A stretch of DNA of 47,841 bases from a virus, in IMG/VR virus record IMGVR_UViG_3300047462_000148, positions 1 through 47,841 of that record; one strand, 5' to 3'. Made by a program: the position numbers and the translations under genes. Under the pieces are notes generated by a model. The model was not told the origin of the DNA. It made no database searches and worked only from the letters and a program-made list of their open reading frames with translations. Shown one piece after another: positions 30,313-39,968 of this stretch; the first letter of the stretch is position 1, and each line of letters opens with the position of its first letter.

Positions 30313-30987
30313 ATGGCCGCCGATCCGCTTTTCGAAATCCTGGACCAAGTGGATCAACCACCCAGTCAGGCCGAGCTATGCTCGGGGGCCCGCCAGGGAA
30401 CGCAGGACAACTCCTCTCTTGATCAGCTTCTCGAAGAGTCCGTCAAGCATCCTACTCCGCCCGTGGTGAAATCCAGTCCGCCCCAGTGGCCTTCAGGAGC
30501 CGCCCGGGGGATCGGGAAGGTTCACTATACCCACGACGCGATGATTAACCTGATGATTGCCAATCCAGGGATTTCGCAAAATGCCCTGGCCCGGCACTTT
30601 GGTTACACGCCGTCGTGGATTTCGCAGGTTATTAACTCCGACGCGTTCAAGGCAAAGCTCTTAGAGCGTACTGGCGAGTTGGTCGACCCCGCCATCCGGG
30701 CCTCGGTTGAAGAACAGCTTCAGAGCCTTATGTCGCGCAGCCTCGACATCCTTCGCCAGAAGATGAACGAGCCGGATGCCTTAAAGATCCCCGACAACCT
30801 CGTCATTCGATCACTTGAACTATCGTCCAGAGCCTTGGGGTATGGAGCCAGGGAGCAAACGGTAGCTGTGCAGGTTAATGTTGACAACCATCTTAATGAT
30901 CTGGGCGGCCGCCTTGTAAAGCTCCTCCATACCAAGAAAGCGGAAGCCTCAGGAGATTTTAGTGAAAGCGAAACAATCGAAGGTTAA
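30313..30987 (+). CDS. terS: Terminase small subunit-like helix-turn-helix protein, 224 aa
   Basis: After a disordered, Pro/Ser-rich N-terminus (about 75 residues), residues about 75-117 form a helix-turn-helix: MINLMIANPGISQNALARHF and GYTPSWISQVINSDAFKAKL. A long oligomerisation helix follows (ASVEEQLQSLMSRSLDILRQKM), then a C-terminal segment. This is the layout of phage terminase small subunits that recognise the packaging site. It is the first rightward gene after the control region, but the large subunit is 7.5 kb away. A transcriptional regulator is the main alternative. Confidence 0.7.
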   Translation: MAADPLFEILDQVDQPPSQAELCSGARQGTQDNSSLDQLLEESVKHPTPPVVKSSPPQWPSGAARGIGKVHYTHDAMINLMIANPGISQNALARHFGYTPSWISQVINSDAFKAKLLERTGELVDPAIRASVEEQLQSLMSRSLDILRQKMNEPDALKIPDNLVIRSLELSSRALGYGAREQTVAVQVNVDNHLNDLGGRLVKLLHTKKAEASGDFSESETIEG

Positions 30988-31141
30988 AAAATCCAAGCGT
31001 GAACCCGGCACCAAAGAAGCTACAAGGCTCAAGCTGTGCCAGCCTGATTTGATGAACATCAGCCCCCTCAGCAACCAGTTTGAACCCACCGATGCTCAGC
31101 CTATTCGTAGACAGAGCCGTATGAACGGTGTCTGCCAATGA
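30962..31141 (+). CDS. Small basic protein, 59 aa
   Basis: GTG start with AGGAG six bases upstream, overlapping the end of the terS-like gene. The first 17 residues are mostly Lys, Ser and Arg (VKAKQSKVKKSKREPG), and the rest is Pro/Gln-rich. The stop overlaps the next ATG (ATGA). The tight coupling supports a real gene. Function unknown; it may bind DNA or a virion protein. Confidence 0.75.
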   Translation: MKAKQSKVKKSKREPGTKEATRLKLCQPDLMNISPLSNQFEPTDAQPIRRQSRMNGVCQ

Positions 31142-31698
31142 GACCGATAAGGGAAACAGTTTCAGCCGTTGGCAACTCCCAATGGGTGCCCATCAACTAC
31201 CTGCAGAGAGCTATCCAGATTGGCCTTGCCGTGGTGCCCTGGTCAACCGCTACAGGACTTACTTGTGTGGTGCAAGAAACCCTGGACGATATAAGTGCCT
31301 CAAACATCGTCACAATTGCTCGGGTTACCACTACGGCTACTGTTACAGATACAGGTCCTCTGGGCCTAGGCCACGGTTTGTCAACCGGCGACTCGGTGAT
31401 CATCAAGGGCTCGGGATCGACGAATCTGGATAGCCCCCTTGCCGCCAACGGCAATGGTGATTTAGGTGTAACTGTCACCGTAACGTCGGCTACCCAGTAC
31501 ACCTACACCGTTGCCAATTCTGGTCCCACGGCGGCTACTGCCAAGGCCACTCAGCTCCGCGTAGCCACCGTAACCGGCTTCACTGCCGTCTCCACCCGCA
31601 CGGTCGGCAATATCGGCTTCCCGGTCACCGCTGTCCGCCTTGCCGTCAGTGCCCTGACCGCCGGCGCAGTCGACCTCCTCGTTCTACAAGGACTCTAA
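31138..31698 (+). CDS. Virion-type beta-rich protein, 186 aa
   Basis: After MRPIRETVSAVGNSQWVPIN comes a long run of Thr/Ala/Val strands, including ATVTDTGPLGLGHGLSTGD and a GSGSTNLDSPLAANGNGD loop. This is the composition of head or tail decoration proteins. It belongs to the coupled cluster of surface proteins that ends with the large enzyme. No enzyme motif is visible. Confidence 0.68.
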   Translation: MRPIRETVSAVGNSQWVPINYLQRAIQIGLAVVPWSTATGLTCVVQETLDDISASNIVTIARVTTTATVTDTGPLGLGHGLSTGDSVIIKGSGSTNLDSPLAANGNGDLGVTVTVTSATQYTYTVANSGPTAATAKATQLRVATVTGFTAVSTRTVGNIGFPVTAVRLAVSALTAGAVDLLVLQGL

Positions 31699-31701
31699 CC
31701 C

Positions 31702-32136
31702 ATGGCAGCGTTTAACAAATTCAACGCGTTTGTCCAGGAAATTGCTAATGGCAATATCAACCTGGCAAGCGATACTCTCAAGTTGCTCTTAACCAACACA
31801 GCCCCCGTGGCAACCAATACCCTTTATGGGGATATTAGCGCCAACGAGCTGGCCAGCGGAGCAGGGTATACAACAGGCGGCGCAGCCGTTACAACCGTGT
31901 CGTCCACTCAGACCGGCGGCATCGAAAAGCTCATTGTGTCGGCGGCTAACCCTACCTGGACCGCTACCGGCGCGATGGGTCCGTTTCGTTATGCAGTCCT
32001 CTACGACACCACACCAACCACCCCACTCAAGCCCTTAATCGGCTATTGGGACTATGGTGCCTCGATCACCCTGGCTTCTGGCCAAACCTTCACCGCCACC
32101 TTTGACGCAACCAACGGCGTGTTGCAGATCAGCTAA
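31702..32136 (+). CDS. Virion-type small structural protein, 144 aa
   Basis: The sequence MAAFNKFNAFVQEIANGNIN, with TLKLLLTNTAPVATNTLYGD and PFRYAVLYDTTPTTPLKPLIGYWDYG, belongs to a family widespread in phage structural clusters. It is a compact beta protein. The next ATG follows its TAA directly. A role as a minor tail or surface component is likely. Confidence 0.72.
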   Translation: MAAFNKFNAFVQEIANGNINLASDTLKLLLTNTAPVATNTLYGDISANELASGAGYTTGGAAVTTVSSTQTGGIEKLIVSAANPTWTATGAMGPFRYAVLYDTTPTTPLKPLIGYWDYGASITLASGQTFTATFDATNGVLQIS

Positions 32137-35100
32137 ATGCCCGCAGGTCTCAACCTTGGGTTTGGCAAGATACCTTACACGCTCGAGCCAGCGCACGGGT
32201 TGTTTTGCCTTGAATCCGTAGGTGTGGTGTTTGCGACGACTGGAGCCCAGGTTGGCGTAGCGATCACCTCTGCCTCGCCGCTTTTCGGTGGCCAGCAGTC
32301 AGTCCCCTATAACGTAACCATCGCTGCAACGGGCGGCATCCCGCCCTACACCTGGTCGTCCAGCGTTGTAATCGGTACCAATACTTATTCAATCAATCCT
32401 TCGACGGGGGCGTTGACCGGATTGCCCCTGAATGTAGAAACCGATAGTGTCAGCGTCACGGTAACCGACTCGACTACTCCGACACCAACACAGTCAACCA
32501 AGACTTTTTCCATTGCCATTAGCCCGACCCTGGCCCAGACCCCTGTCGCCAGTCCGGCCGCCGGCACCTATGGTTCAAGCCAGTCTGTAACCTTAAGCGA
32601 CGCTACCGCTGGTGCTGTAATCTACTACACCCTGGACGGTTCCACCCCTACAACCTCCAGCTCAGTCTACTCAACTCCGTTATTGATTTCCTCTACCAAG
32701 ATTCTCAACTACATCGCCACCGCTCCTGGCTACTCGACCAGCGCCGTCGGCAGCTCCCTCTACTCCATCACCGGTTCTCAGGTAGCCACCCCTACCTTCA
32801 GCCCTGCAGGTGGAACTTACTCTGGCGCCCAGAGCGTCACCCCTTCATGTGCTACTGCCGGGGCCTCGATATTCTATACCACTAATGGAACAACCCCGAC
32901 GCCCAGTAGCACACCTTACACCGGGACGCCGATTAACGTTACTGCTTCCGAAACTGTTCAAGCCCTGGCTACGCTGGCCGGTTTCGCAAACAGTGCTGTT
33001 GGTTCGGCCTCGTATACTATCGGAGCGGTGGTTTATAACCAGCGATTGCCTTATACCGGAACGTTGACTATTTCAGGTGGTGCGTTTTCTAATGGAACCC
33101 AAAAGGGTCTCCTGATGGGCGGCAACGTCGGCGGCACGGCTAACTCCAGTGCCCAGGCTCAAGCCAACGACTGGGCCGACGGCGGATATTCGGTGCCGCC
33201 GACTTACCAGTACGGCTACAACGGCTGGAACCATAATGTAGTTCGTCTTCAACTTAACGCAGCTTCGTGGCTTGGATTAACGTGTGCGGTGCTTACTACT
33301 CAATCCGTTACCTTTACTGCCGCCCCTACATTCGGATCGACAAGTGGGCAGTTAATTGGCAATTGGACTTTGCCTAGCGGTTCCTATGGAATGTACTTCG
33401 GCGGCTCACCGTTCACTACTGCCACCTTTACCCAGAACTCTCCTAATGTAACCTGGTCCACTCTTGACGTTAGTGGCAACAACGCCTCCGCCTCAACGGC
33501 TACAGCCAGTGTCAATATAGTTTCCACCACTCGAAATGCGGATTATCACGGGACTTATAAATCCAGTATCGATAACGCCATTGCGCAATTTCAGAGTGTA
33601 GGTTGTTATGTTATTCTAGATTTGCACTGGTCTGCCCCGCAAATAGTTATAGGCACCACAACCTATTACCTAATGCCCTTGGGTCAGCCTCAAATGGCTA
33701 ATGCCAATACCGATATTGCTTTCTGGACCTCAATCGCCCAGCGTTATGGGAATAACGTCAGCCCGCCATTAGCCGGGATCAGTAACGCAGGTATTGCATT
33801 TGAATTGTTTAATGAACCTTATCTCAGTTATAATCCCTATAAACTCACCACTACGTCGGGCGGCTCAACATCTGTAACTGCCGATGCCGCTGTGTGGTCA
33901 ACTACGGCCTGGTGTAGCGGCTTGGTTAACACGAGCGGCCAGGGTACCTACGTCATACCTGTTTCGTGGCAGACGACCAATCACCAGGCCATGCTCAATG
34001 CTGTCCGGGCGACCGGGGCTACCAATGTCTGCCTTGTCTCGGGTAATTCTTATACCCAGGAACTTCAGCACGCCCTAACCAACATGCCGACAGATTCGGC
34101 TAACCAACTCGGTTTTACCTGGCATTGTTATGGGCAGGGAACTTACCCTTATCTCGATGGAGACGTATGGCCGTTGATTGGCCGCGACAGTGGTTCAGGG
34201 ACCTCAGCCAGCCTTCAGTGGGGAGCTGCCCTGACAGCGGCAGGTTACGCCCTAATTTCAACCGAGGACGGTGGTGGCGCAGGTACGGCTGCAACGTCCA
34301 GCGAACCCCATTTGTCCCGTATGAACCTTTTTGCCGACACCTATGGCATGTCTCGAGTTAACTGGGAATGGGGCAACACCCGAGCCTATGGGTATGCGGG
34401 TCCACTTTCAGGTTCCGACGGCCCGTTCCTTACCGGCTTTGCTTCAGACAATTCGACAATCTTACCACTTACCGGCGCAGGCCAAGTTCAGTTTGATTGG
34501 CAACGTAAGCACGCGGGTAGCCAACTGATTAGCCGCGATTGCAGTGTACCTTGTATTCCTTATACTTCATCGGGCACGGCGGCTAACCTGACCAGTGCCG
34601 ATTATACTGTCAATTGGCGTTCAAGCCAAGGTGTCCCTTCACCAACTAACATTGTAAAGGAAATGTATGATGTATCGTGGAACACTGCTAATGGCACTAC
34701 CCAGATCAAAATGGTTTGGTATGCTCCTGGTAATCCTAATTTCGATGGATACGCTGACGGTAATTCTCCCTTCTACAACGGCCCTGGTACTTACACAGTC
34801 GTTACTAATACTGCTCCAGGCGGCACTTCTCCACCGACTACTGGTTGGGTTACAGTTGCAACTCGAACGGGTATAACGGCTCCAGGGACTATTAGCCTAA
34901 ATACCTTGGAAGACCTGGTCACTGTCAACTCTACGATTAACTGGATTGGAAGGTTTTATAGTGGCGGCAACGGTTCGAGTGGAAATAGTGATATTGCTAT
35001 TAAAGCCGATATTTACGATAACACTTTCTGCACTACCAACGGCGGCATAGCTTCTGACTTGTCTTATTTTTTCCTTGGTGATTCGATCGACGAACAGGCG

Positions 35101-35925
35101 ATGAATCTTCAAGGCCTTGGAGATGGTGTTAATCCGTCGGTGGCTTGTTTGTCCTTTGGTGAGATTTGCCGGACGGGCGGCTTTATTGCCTCTTCTACTT
35201 TAACCAATGGCGGAACTGGCTATACCCCAGGAACCTACAACACCATCATACTTGCCGGCGGGACAGGTGCTAATGCTGTCGCTACTATTGTTGTCAGTTC
35301 TGCCGGCGTTGTTACTTCTGTAACCGGCCTTGGTCCTTTAAATGCAATGGGTTATGGGTATAAAATTGGTGATGTGTTAACTGTCCCCAACACCTACATT
35401 GGCGGAACAGGTTCAGGGGCAAGTTTGACTGTGACTCAGATTGCCGGCTGGCCGACGCCAATTAATGGTTTGGGAGTTGGTGGATATAACCATGCCGGTT
35501 TTACGCCTCGTCAGGTGCCGGGCGGTCAAGGCGGCTGGACAGCCGCAAATTGGAATACCTATGTCACAACCAACTATACTAACATTTTCACTACTGATTT
35601 TGTCGGTAAGTATGTTGTTATCAAACTCGGGACTAACTCGTCAGGAACAGCTTCCCAGTTTGTCTCGGCCATTGGGCCAGTGATCGCGGCTGCTCAAGCC
35701 GCCGGCAAGACTGTCTATCTTGACTATCCGCCGAATAGCCCCAATAACACCTGGGTAGGTTCGTATATCGCTCAGTATCCCACGCTCCAAGCTAGCTACC
35801 CTGGTTTACTCTTAGGCTACAACATGTATGTTTTACCTTTGAACTTCGTTGACGGTACTCACCCAACCACTAATGGCCGCGTAGCTATCCGTGTCGGCCG
35901 CGCAACCTTTTACAGTTTTAACTAG
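32137..35925 (+). CDS. Multidomain virion enzyme: Ig-like, CHB_HEX-like repeats, GH5 cellulase-like, SGNH hydrolase, 1262 aa
   Basis: Residues about 45-135 are a putative Ig domain (PYNVTIAATGGIPPYTWSS). Residues 137-212 and 215-292 are two CHB_HEX-C-like repeats sharing TPTFSPAGGTYSGAQSVT-type starts and YYTLDGSTPT. A GH5-like glycosidase follows (about 300-820): DLHW at 495-498, FELFNEPY with acid/base Glu560, and LISTEDGGG with likely nucleophile Glu710. The C-terminus (about 970-1262) is SGNH hydrolase: GDS with Ser983, GTN with Asn1167, and DGTH with Asp1239 and His1242. The enzyme could cleave and deacylate a beta-glucan-type host capsule. It is the best candidate for the receptor/depolymerase. 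Confidence 0.85.
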   Translation: MPAGLNLGFGKIPYTLEPAHGLFCLESVGVVFATTGAQVGVAITSASPLFGGQQSVPYNVTIAATGGIPPYTWSSSVVIGTNTYSINPSTGALTGLPLNVETDSVSVTVTDSTTPTPTQSTKTFSIAISPTLAQTPVASPAAGTYGSSQSVTLSDATAGAVIYYTLDGSTPTTSSSVYSTPLLISSTKILNYIATAPGYSTSAVGSSLYSITGSQVATPTFSPAGGTYSGAQSVTPSCATAGASIFYTTNGTTPTPSSTPYTGTPINVTASETVQALATLAGFANSAVGSASYTIGAVVYNQRLPYTGTLTISGGAFSNGTQKGLLMGGNVGGTANSSAQAQANDWADGGYSVPPTYQYGYNGWNHNVVRLQLNAASWLGLTCAVLTTQSVTFTAAPTFGSTSGQLIGNWTLPSGSYGMYFGGSPFTTATFTQNSPNVTWSTLDVSGNNASASTATASVNIVSTTRNADYHGTYKSSIDNAIAQFQSVGCYVILDLHWSAPQIVIGTTTYYLMPLGQPQMANANTDIAFWTSIAQRYGNNVSPPLAGISNAGIAFELFNEPYLSYNPYKLTTTSGGSTSVTADAAVWSTTAWCSGLVNTSGQGTYVIPVSWQTTNHQAMLNAVRATGATNVCLVSGNSYTQELQHALTNMPTDSANQLGFTWHCYGQGTYPYLDGDVWPLIGRDSGSGTSASLQWGAALTAAGYALISTEDGGGAGTAATSSEPHLSRMNLFADTYGMSRVNWEWGNTRAYGYAGPLSGSDGPFLTGFASDNSTILPLTGAGQVQFDWQRKHAGSQLISRDCSVPCIPYTSSGTAANLTSADYTVNWRSSQGVPSPTNIVKEMYDVSWNTANGTTQIKMVWYAPGNPNFDGYADGNSPFYNGPGTYTVVTNTAPGGTSPPTTGWVTVATRTGITAPGTISLNTLEDLVTVNSTINWIGRFYSGGNGSSGNSDIAIKADIYDNTFCTTNGGIASDLSYFFLGDSIDEQAMNLQGLGDGVNPSVACLSFGEICRTGGFIASSTLTNGGTGYTPGTYNTIILAGGTGANAVATIVVSSAGVVTSVTGLGPLNAMGYGYKIGDVLTVPNTYIGGTGSGASLTVTQIAGWPTPINGLGVGGYNHAGFTPRQVPGGQGGWTAANWNTYVTTNYTNIFTTDFVGKYVVIKLGTNSSGTASQFVSAIGPVIAAAQAAGKTVYLDYPPNSPNNTWVGSYIAQYPTLQASYPGLLLGYNMYVLPLNFVDGTHPTTNGRVAIRVGRATFYSFN

Positions 35926-35933
35926 GAACCTGA

Positions 35934-37730
35934 ATGACAATCTCAACTGGTGCCTTGACTGTCGGCGCATCAAACGACACAAACCAAAGTTATTTTGTTG
36001 CCAGTGCCTCCGGCAACACGTCTCCGAGTGGCTCAACGTTTTACTGTGTAATTACTCACAAACAGCCAGTTAACAATCGCCTCTTAAATGTAACTGACAA
36101 CAAGGGTAATACCTGGACCCAAATTGGCAGTGCAATTAACGACAGTCAAAATTGTACTGTGTTGCGGTACTACTGCCAGAACGGGGTCGGCGGCACAGGA
36201 CATGTGGTGACGGCAACGAATCAGGTGTATAACACTGGCACGTGTTCGGCCACCGGCACCACTACTACCCTGATTGACACAACTCAATCTTGGGTGACTA
36301 ACGCCTATACCAATTACACAGTAATCGACGTTACTACCGCACAGAATGAAAAAATTAGCAGCAATACTGCAACGCAGTTAACTGTTGCTTCAGCTTTTAC
36401 AAATGCACCTGCCGCCGGTGATTCTTATATAATCGGATGTTTTAAGGGAACTATTGTATTCTATGAGATTACTGGCGGATTAACCTCAGGCATCTTGGAT
36501 CAATCCGGAACCACTTCCGGGTTTCTCAACTCGGCTTCCGCAGGCAGCTATCCTTCTATCACCCTGGGGGCTGAAGCCGCCAACGGAGCGATTATAATTT
36601 CGACCTTTGAGTTAAGTGCTTTTGCTGTAATCACCTATACGCAGCCGACAGGCTATACTTTGGCTTATTCGTATGGTTTAGGAACTTCTTATCCCAATAG
36701 CGTTCTAATGGCTTCAGCGTATCAAGTTGTTTCCGGGGCAGGAACTTATAACCCTGTGTGGTCTGTCGGTGGCGGCTCCCAGTATATGACCTCGGCGGTT
36801 GATTCGTTTCTAGGAGCAGGGATTAGTGGTGTAGCTTCTGCAGTCAACGTGGTAGGCATTGGCTCTGTCCCCAACGACGGCACAGGCGATCCTGCTCGGG
36901 TAGCGTTTGGAAAGGTGGATGATAACTTCTCGGTCCTGGCTTCGGCCATTGCTCGCAGGGCCTCGACGACGGGAACCTTTGGAGTTAGCTCAGGGGCAGG
37001 TGCGACAAACCAGTTGGTTGACTCGACGCAGACCTGGGGAACCAATCAGTTTGCGGGGCAAATTCTAGAGCTTGGTGGATCGGCGGCTACGTATCCGACG
37101 TTGACCGGAGTTCAGCGTTCCATCGTGTCCAATACCTCGACGGCTATCACAGTCTCTCCTGCATTTGCCGCCACGGTGCCGGCCAGCATCCCATATAAAA
37201 TTTCCCCGACCACCAATGGCTATACTGAGGGTTCTGCAACTAACGTAGGCGGAACCAGTCCTTCGACTATCGTGGATGGATTCAAAGCCTGGACAACCAA
37301 TCAATTCCAGGGTACGTACCAGGTAACCCTCCTGGGCGGCCCGTATGCGGGGCAATCAAGTCCGATTGCCTCAAACACGGCAACGACCCTAACACTGTCC
37401 TACGCCTTTGCCACGGCGATAGCCGCCGGCACGCCTTACATTATTGGTTCAGCCGCCGTGTTAGCCAGCCAGTACGTCACGGCCGGTACCACTGTCACCG
37501 TAACCCCAGGTGTCACCGTCCTTGAACTCAACGGCCCAACGTCGATGACTGTCACGTTGCCCACAGCGGCCTACGACCAGCAAATTCTTGAGATCTCCAC
37601 AACCACTGCAATCACCAGCTTTGCCATGACGGGCGGCACGGTGAGTGGATCACCTTCCAGTCTGAGCGCCAACACCGGCATCTCGTTCCGGTATCGCTCA
37701 GCCACTACAACCTGGTACCGGAGGTATTAA
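35934..37730 (+). CDS. Tail-fibre-like virion protein with three internal repeats, 598 aa
   Basis: The N-terminus is a beta-rich head. Residues about 105-170, 352-420 and 440-500 are three related repeats beginning with a DTTQSWVTN-type motif and ending in PAAGDSYIIG-type strands. The segment VPNDGTGDPARVAFGKVDDNF is a common phage fibre motif. The C-terminus looks like a small trimerisation domain (SGISFRYRS-like). It follows the GH5/SGNH gene, so it may be an adaptor or second fibre. No catalytic motif seen. Confidence 0.72.
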   Translation: MTISTGALTVGASNDTNQSYFVASASGNTSPSGSTFYCVITHKQPVNNRLLNVTDNKGNTWTQIGSAINDSQNCTVLRYYCQNGVGGTGHVVTATNQVYNTGTCSATGTTTTLIDTTQSWVTNAYTNYTVIDVTTAQNEKISSNTATQLTVASAFTNAPAAGDSYIIGCFKGTIVFYEITGGLTSGILDQSGTTSGFLNSASAGSYPSITLGAEAANGAIIISTFELSAFAVITYTQPTGYTLAYSYGLGTSYPNSVLMASAYQVVSGAGTYNPVWSVGGGSQYMTSAVDSFLGAGISGVASAVNVVGIGSVPNDGTGDPARVAFGKVDDNFSVLASAIARRASTTGTFGVSSGAGATNQLVDSTQTWGTNQFAGQILELGGSAATYPTLTGVQRSIVSNTSTAITVSPAFAATVPASIPYKISPTTNGYTEGSATNVGGTSPSTIVDGFKAWTTNQFQGTYQVTLLGGPYAGQSSPIASNTATTLTLSYAFATAIAAGTPYIIGSAAVLASQYVTAGTTVTVTPGVTVLELNGPTSMTVTLPTAAYDQQILEISTTTAITSFAMTGGTVSGSPSSLSANTGISFRYRSATTTWYRRY

Positions 37731-37733
37731 CTT

Positions 37734-38492
37734 GTGTGGTCAGCTGACTCTCTCGCCCCTAGCGCTGATAGTATTCTGGGTAGTGCTGATGGTCAGTATG
37801 GTTCAAGCTATGCGGTATCTCTGGCAAAAGGAACCTACTCACTTGCTGGTCAAAACCTGGGACTTGCTATTGGCAATTCTATTGCTGGCTATAACCTGGT
37901 TTTGTCTCCAGCAGTTATTAACTTGTCAGGCGCAGATTCCCAAAGCGCATTTGAACTGGGGCCAGTCTTTGGCACGTTTAGCCTCGCCGGCGAAACAGTT
38001 ACCTTCAGCTCAACAAACTTTTTCCCACTCTCTCCAGGGATATTTAATCTTACCGGCCAAGCAGTGCAATTTGGGCAGACGCTTAACCTGTCTGTGGGAA
38101 CCTTTAACCTTAACGGCCAGTCAGTTGTATTTGCCATCCAGCAAGCCGCCGTCTCGCCCTTTCGTCCGGTTACAGTCTCTGGAGGTCGTGTAGTGTTACC
38201 TTCAAAGAAAGTAGGCGAAACCCTGAGCTATACGTTTGACTTTATTTCGTCCCTGGTTCCCGGCGAAACCATCAACACGGCAAGTGTTACTTCCAATGTT
38301 TGGTCGGGGGTTGATTCGAGTCCTGGGTCAATGGTCGAAGGCATTTCTACGATCAGCGGCACACAAGTCAATCAGTTAATCACCGCTGGAATTGCCGGCG
38401 TCATTTACGACTTGATCTGCACCATCCAGACCTCCTATGGCCAAACTGTCGAACTCTCTGGTTATATAGCTGTTCAGCCTGATGTACCATGA
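37734..38492 (+). CDS. Virion surface protein with repeated GxFxLxG motif, 252 aa
   Basis: GTG start with GGAGG nine bases upstream. Between residues about 30 and 135 a repeat recurs: GTYSLAGQNLGL, GTFSLAGETVTF, GIFNLTGQAVQF, GTFNLNGQSVVF. This suggests a beta-helix or stacked strands. The C-terminal domain (about 155-250) is Ig-like with LSYTFDFISSLVPGE and LICTIQTSYGQTVE. Its stop overlaps the terminase start (ATGA). Probably a tail or head appendage. Confidence 0.7.
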   Translation: MWSADSLAPSADSILGSADGQYGSSYAVSLAKGTYSLAGQNLGLAIGNSIAGYNLVLSPAVINLSGADSQSAFELGPVFGTFSLAGETVTFSSTNFFPLSPGIFNLTGQAVQFGQTLNLSVGTFNLNGQSVVFAIQQAAVSPFRPVTVSGGRVVLPSKKVGETLSYTFDFISSLVPGETINTASVTSNVWSGVDSSPGSMVEGISTISGTQVNQLITAGIAGVIYDLICTIQTSYGQTVELSGYIAVQPDVP

Positions 38493-39967
38493 ATGATGTA
38501 GTTACAACTCCCAAGCTCACTGCCGACCTCATTGAGGCGTTTGCAGGGGTCTATCTGAGCCCTCGCTACGATATGGCCCAGGCTACTCCTGAGTTCCATC
38601 GTGAGTGCTGGACTCGGTACTGCTCGTCGGTCTTGCAGGCGGCTACCGCAGCCCCACGAAATCATGCCAAATCCACAGCTCTGACCCACGATTATGCCCT
38701 GGCCACCGCACTCTTCCGCGTTGAGAACTACATCATCATCGTAGGCTCAAGTGAGGAAATGGCAATCGAACACTTGAATGATATCGCAAATGAGCTTCGA
38801 GACAACGACGAGCTTATTCACGATTTCAAGATCAGCAAGTTTGTCACTGATCAAAAGACTGATATCATTGTTCAGTGTGCCGACGGCTATGAATTTAGGT
38901 TCATTGCTCGCGGGGCTGAGCAGAAAATCCGTGGACGAAAGTGGCATGGCCGCCGTCCAGGACTAATCATCGGGGATGACCTTGAGGATGACGAGCAGGT
39001 TGAATCCCGCGACCGGCGCAAGAAATTCCGTAAGTGGTTCTTCCGAGCCTGCAAACAATCCCTCCGCGACGGCGGCAAGATTCGGGTCCATGGCACCATC
39101 CTTCACGAGGACTCGTTGCTTAATCACTTGATCAAAAACAAATCGTGGAACTCGAAGATTTACAAGGCACATAATTCGTTTGACGACTTTGGCGGCGCAC
39201 TGTGGCCTGAGAAATTCCCCGAAAGTCGCCTGAGAGCCATCCGCCAGGAGTTCATCAACGAGCATGATGCCGCCGGCTATTCCCAGGAATACCTCAACGA
39301 TCCTTTTGACAATGAAGACGCTTACCTCCGCGAGGACTACTTCGTTGCGATGAAAGACGAAGATTATGAAAAAGCTAAAATCTTTGCAGTGGGTTGCGAT
39401 TTTGCTATTTCTAAAGCTGATACGGCTAATAGAACTTCTCTTACTATAGGCGGGAAGTGTATTGATAACCTGTTGCATTATGTCGACCAGCGGTGTGGTA
39501 GGTGGGACTCACTAGAAATCATTGACGAGATGTTTGCCATCCAGAAAGCTTATAGCCCTGATATGTTCTTTGTGGAAGGCGGGCAAATTTGGAAATCTCT
39601 TGAACCTGTCATCAATGCCGAAATGATCAAGCGGGATGTCTGGATTGCCTTTACCGTGATCAATCCGGTTAAGGATAAAAAGATTCGAGGTCGTTCGTAC
39701 CAGAAACGCATGAAGGCCTTGGGCTGCCGCTTCAACAAGCAAGCCGCCTGGTACGAGGACTTTGAAGCCGAGAACCTTCGGTTCACCGGAGATAGCGAGG
39801 CGATGCTAGACGACCAGTTCGATTCGGCGGCTCTCTTGTCCCTCGGCTTTGAGTCCTACACCCCTTCCGAAGAGGAAGATTACGAGACTGACGATATGGC
39901 TGAATTCAAATACCAGAGTCAAATGTCCAGGCATGCCGCCGGCCGCTCTGCAGTAACGGGGTACTGA
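38489..39967 (+). CDS. terL: Terminase large subunit, 492 aa
   Basis: The N-terminal ATPase has a Walker A-like APRNHAKST (residues about 55-63, a variant form with Ala before Lys) and Walker B LIIGDDLEDDE near 159-169, typical of phage terminases. The C-terminal nuclease begins with VGCDFAISKADTANRTS near residue 304, with acidic residues for two metals. The length fits the family. It cuts and pumps DNA into the capsid through the portal. The gene is translated from ATG overlapping the previous stop. The terS-like gene lies 7.5 kb upstream, an unusual split. Confidence 0.92.
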   Translation: MNDVVTTPKLTADLIEAFAGVYLSPRYDMAQATPEFHRECWTRYCSSVLQAATAAPRNHAKSTALTHDYALATALFRVENYIIIVGSSEEMAIEHLNDIANELRDNDELIHDFKISKFVTDQKTDIIVQCADGYEFRFIARGAEQKIRGRKWHGRRPGLIIGDDLEDDEQVESRDRRKKFRKWFFRACKQSLRDGGKIRVHGTILHEDSLLNHLIKNKSWNSKIYKAHNSFDDFGGALWPEKFPESRLRAIRQEFINEHDAAGYSQEYLNDPFDNEDAYLREDYFVAMKDEDYEKAKIFAVGCDFAISKADTANRTSLTIGGKCIDNLLHYVDQRCGRWDSLEIIDEMFAIQKAYSPDMFFVEGGQIWKSLEPVINAEMIKRDVWIAFTVINPVKDKKIRGRSYQKRMKALGCRFNKQAAWYEDFEAENLRFTGDSEAMLDDQFDSAALLSLGFESYTPSEEEDYETDDMAEFKYQSQMSRHAAGRSAVTGY

Positions 39968-39968
39968 A

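Noticed and set aside
37732-38193. 153-codon frame starting TTG at 37732
   Set aside because: It is a shadow of the 252-aa virion protein, which has repeats, a ribosome site and coupling to terL.
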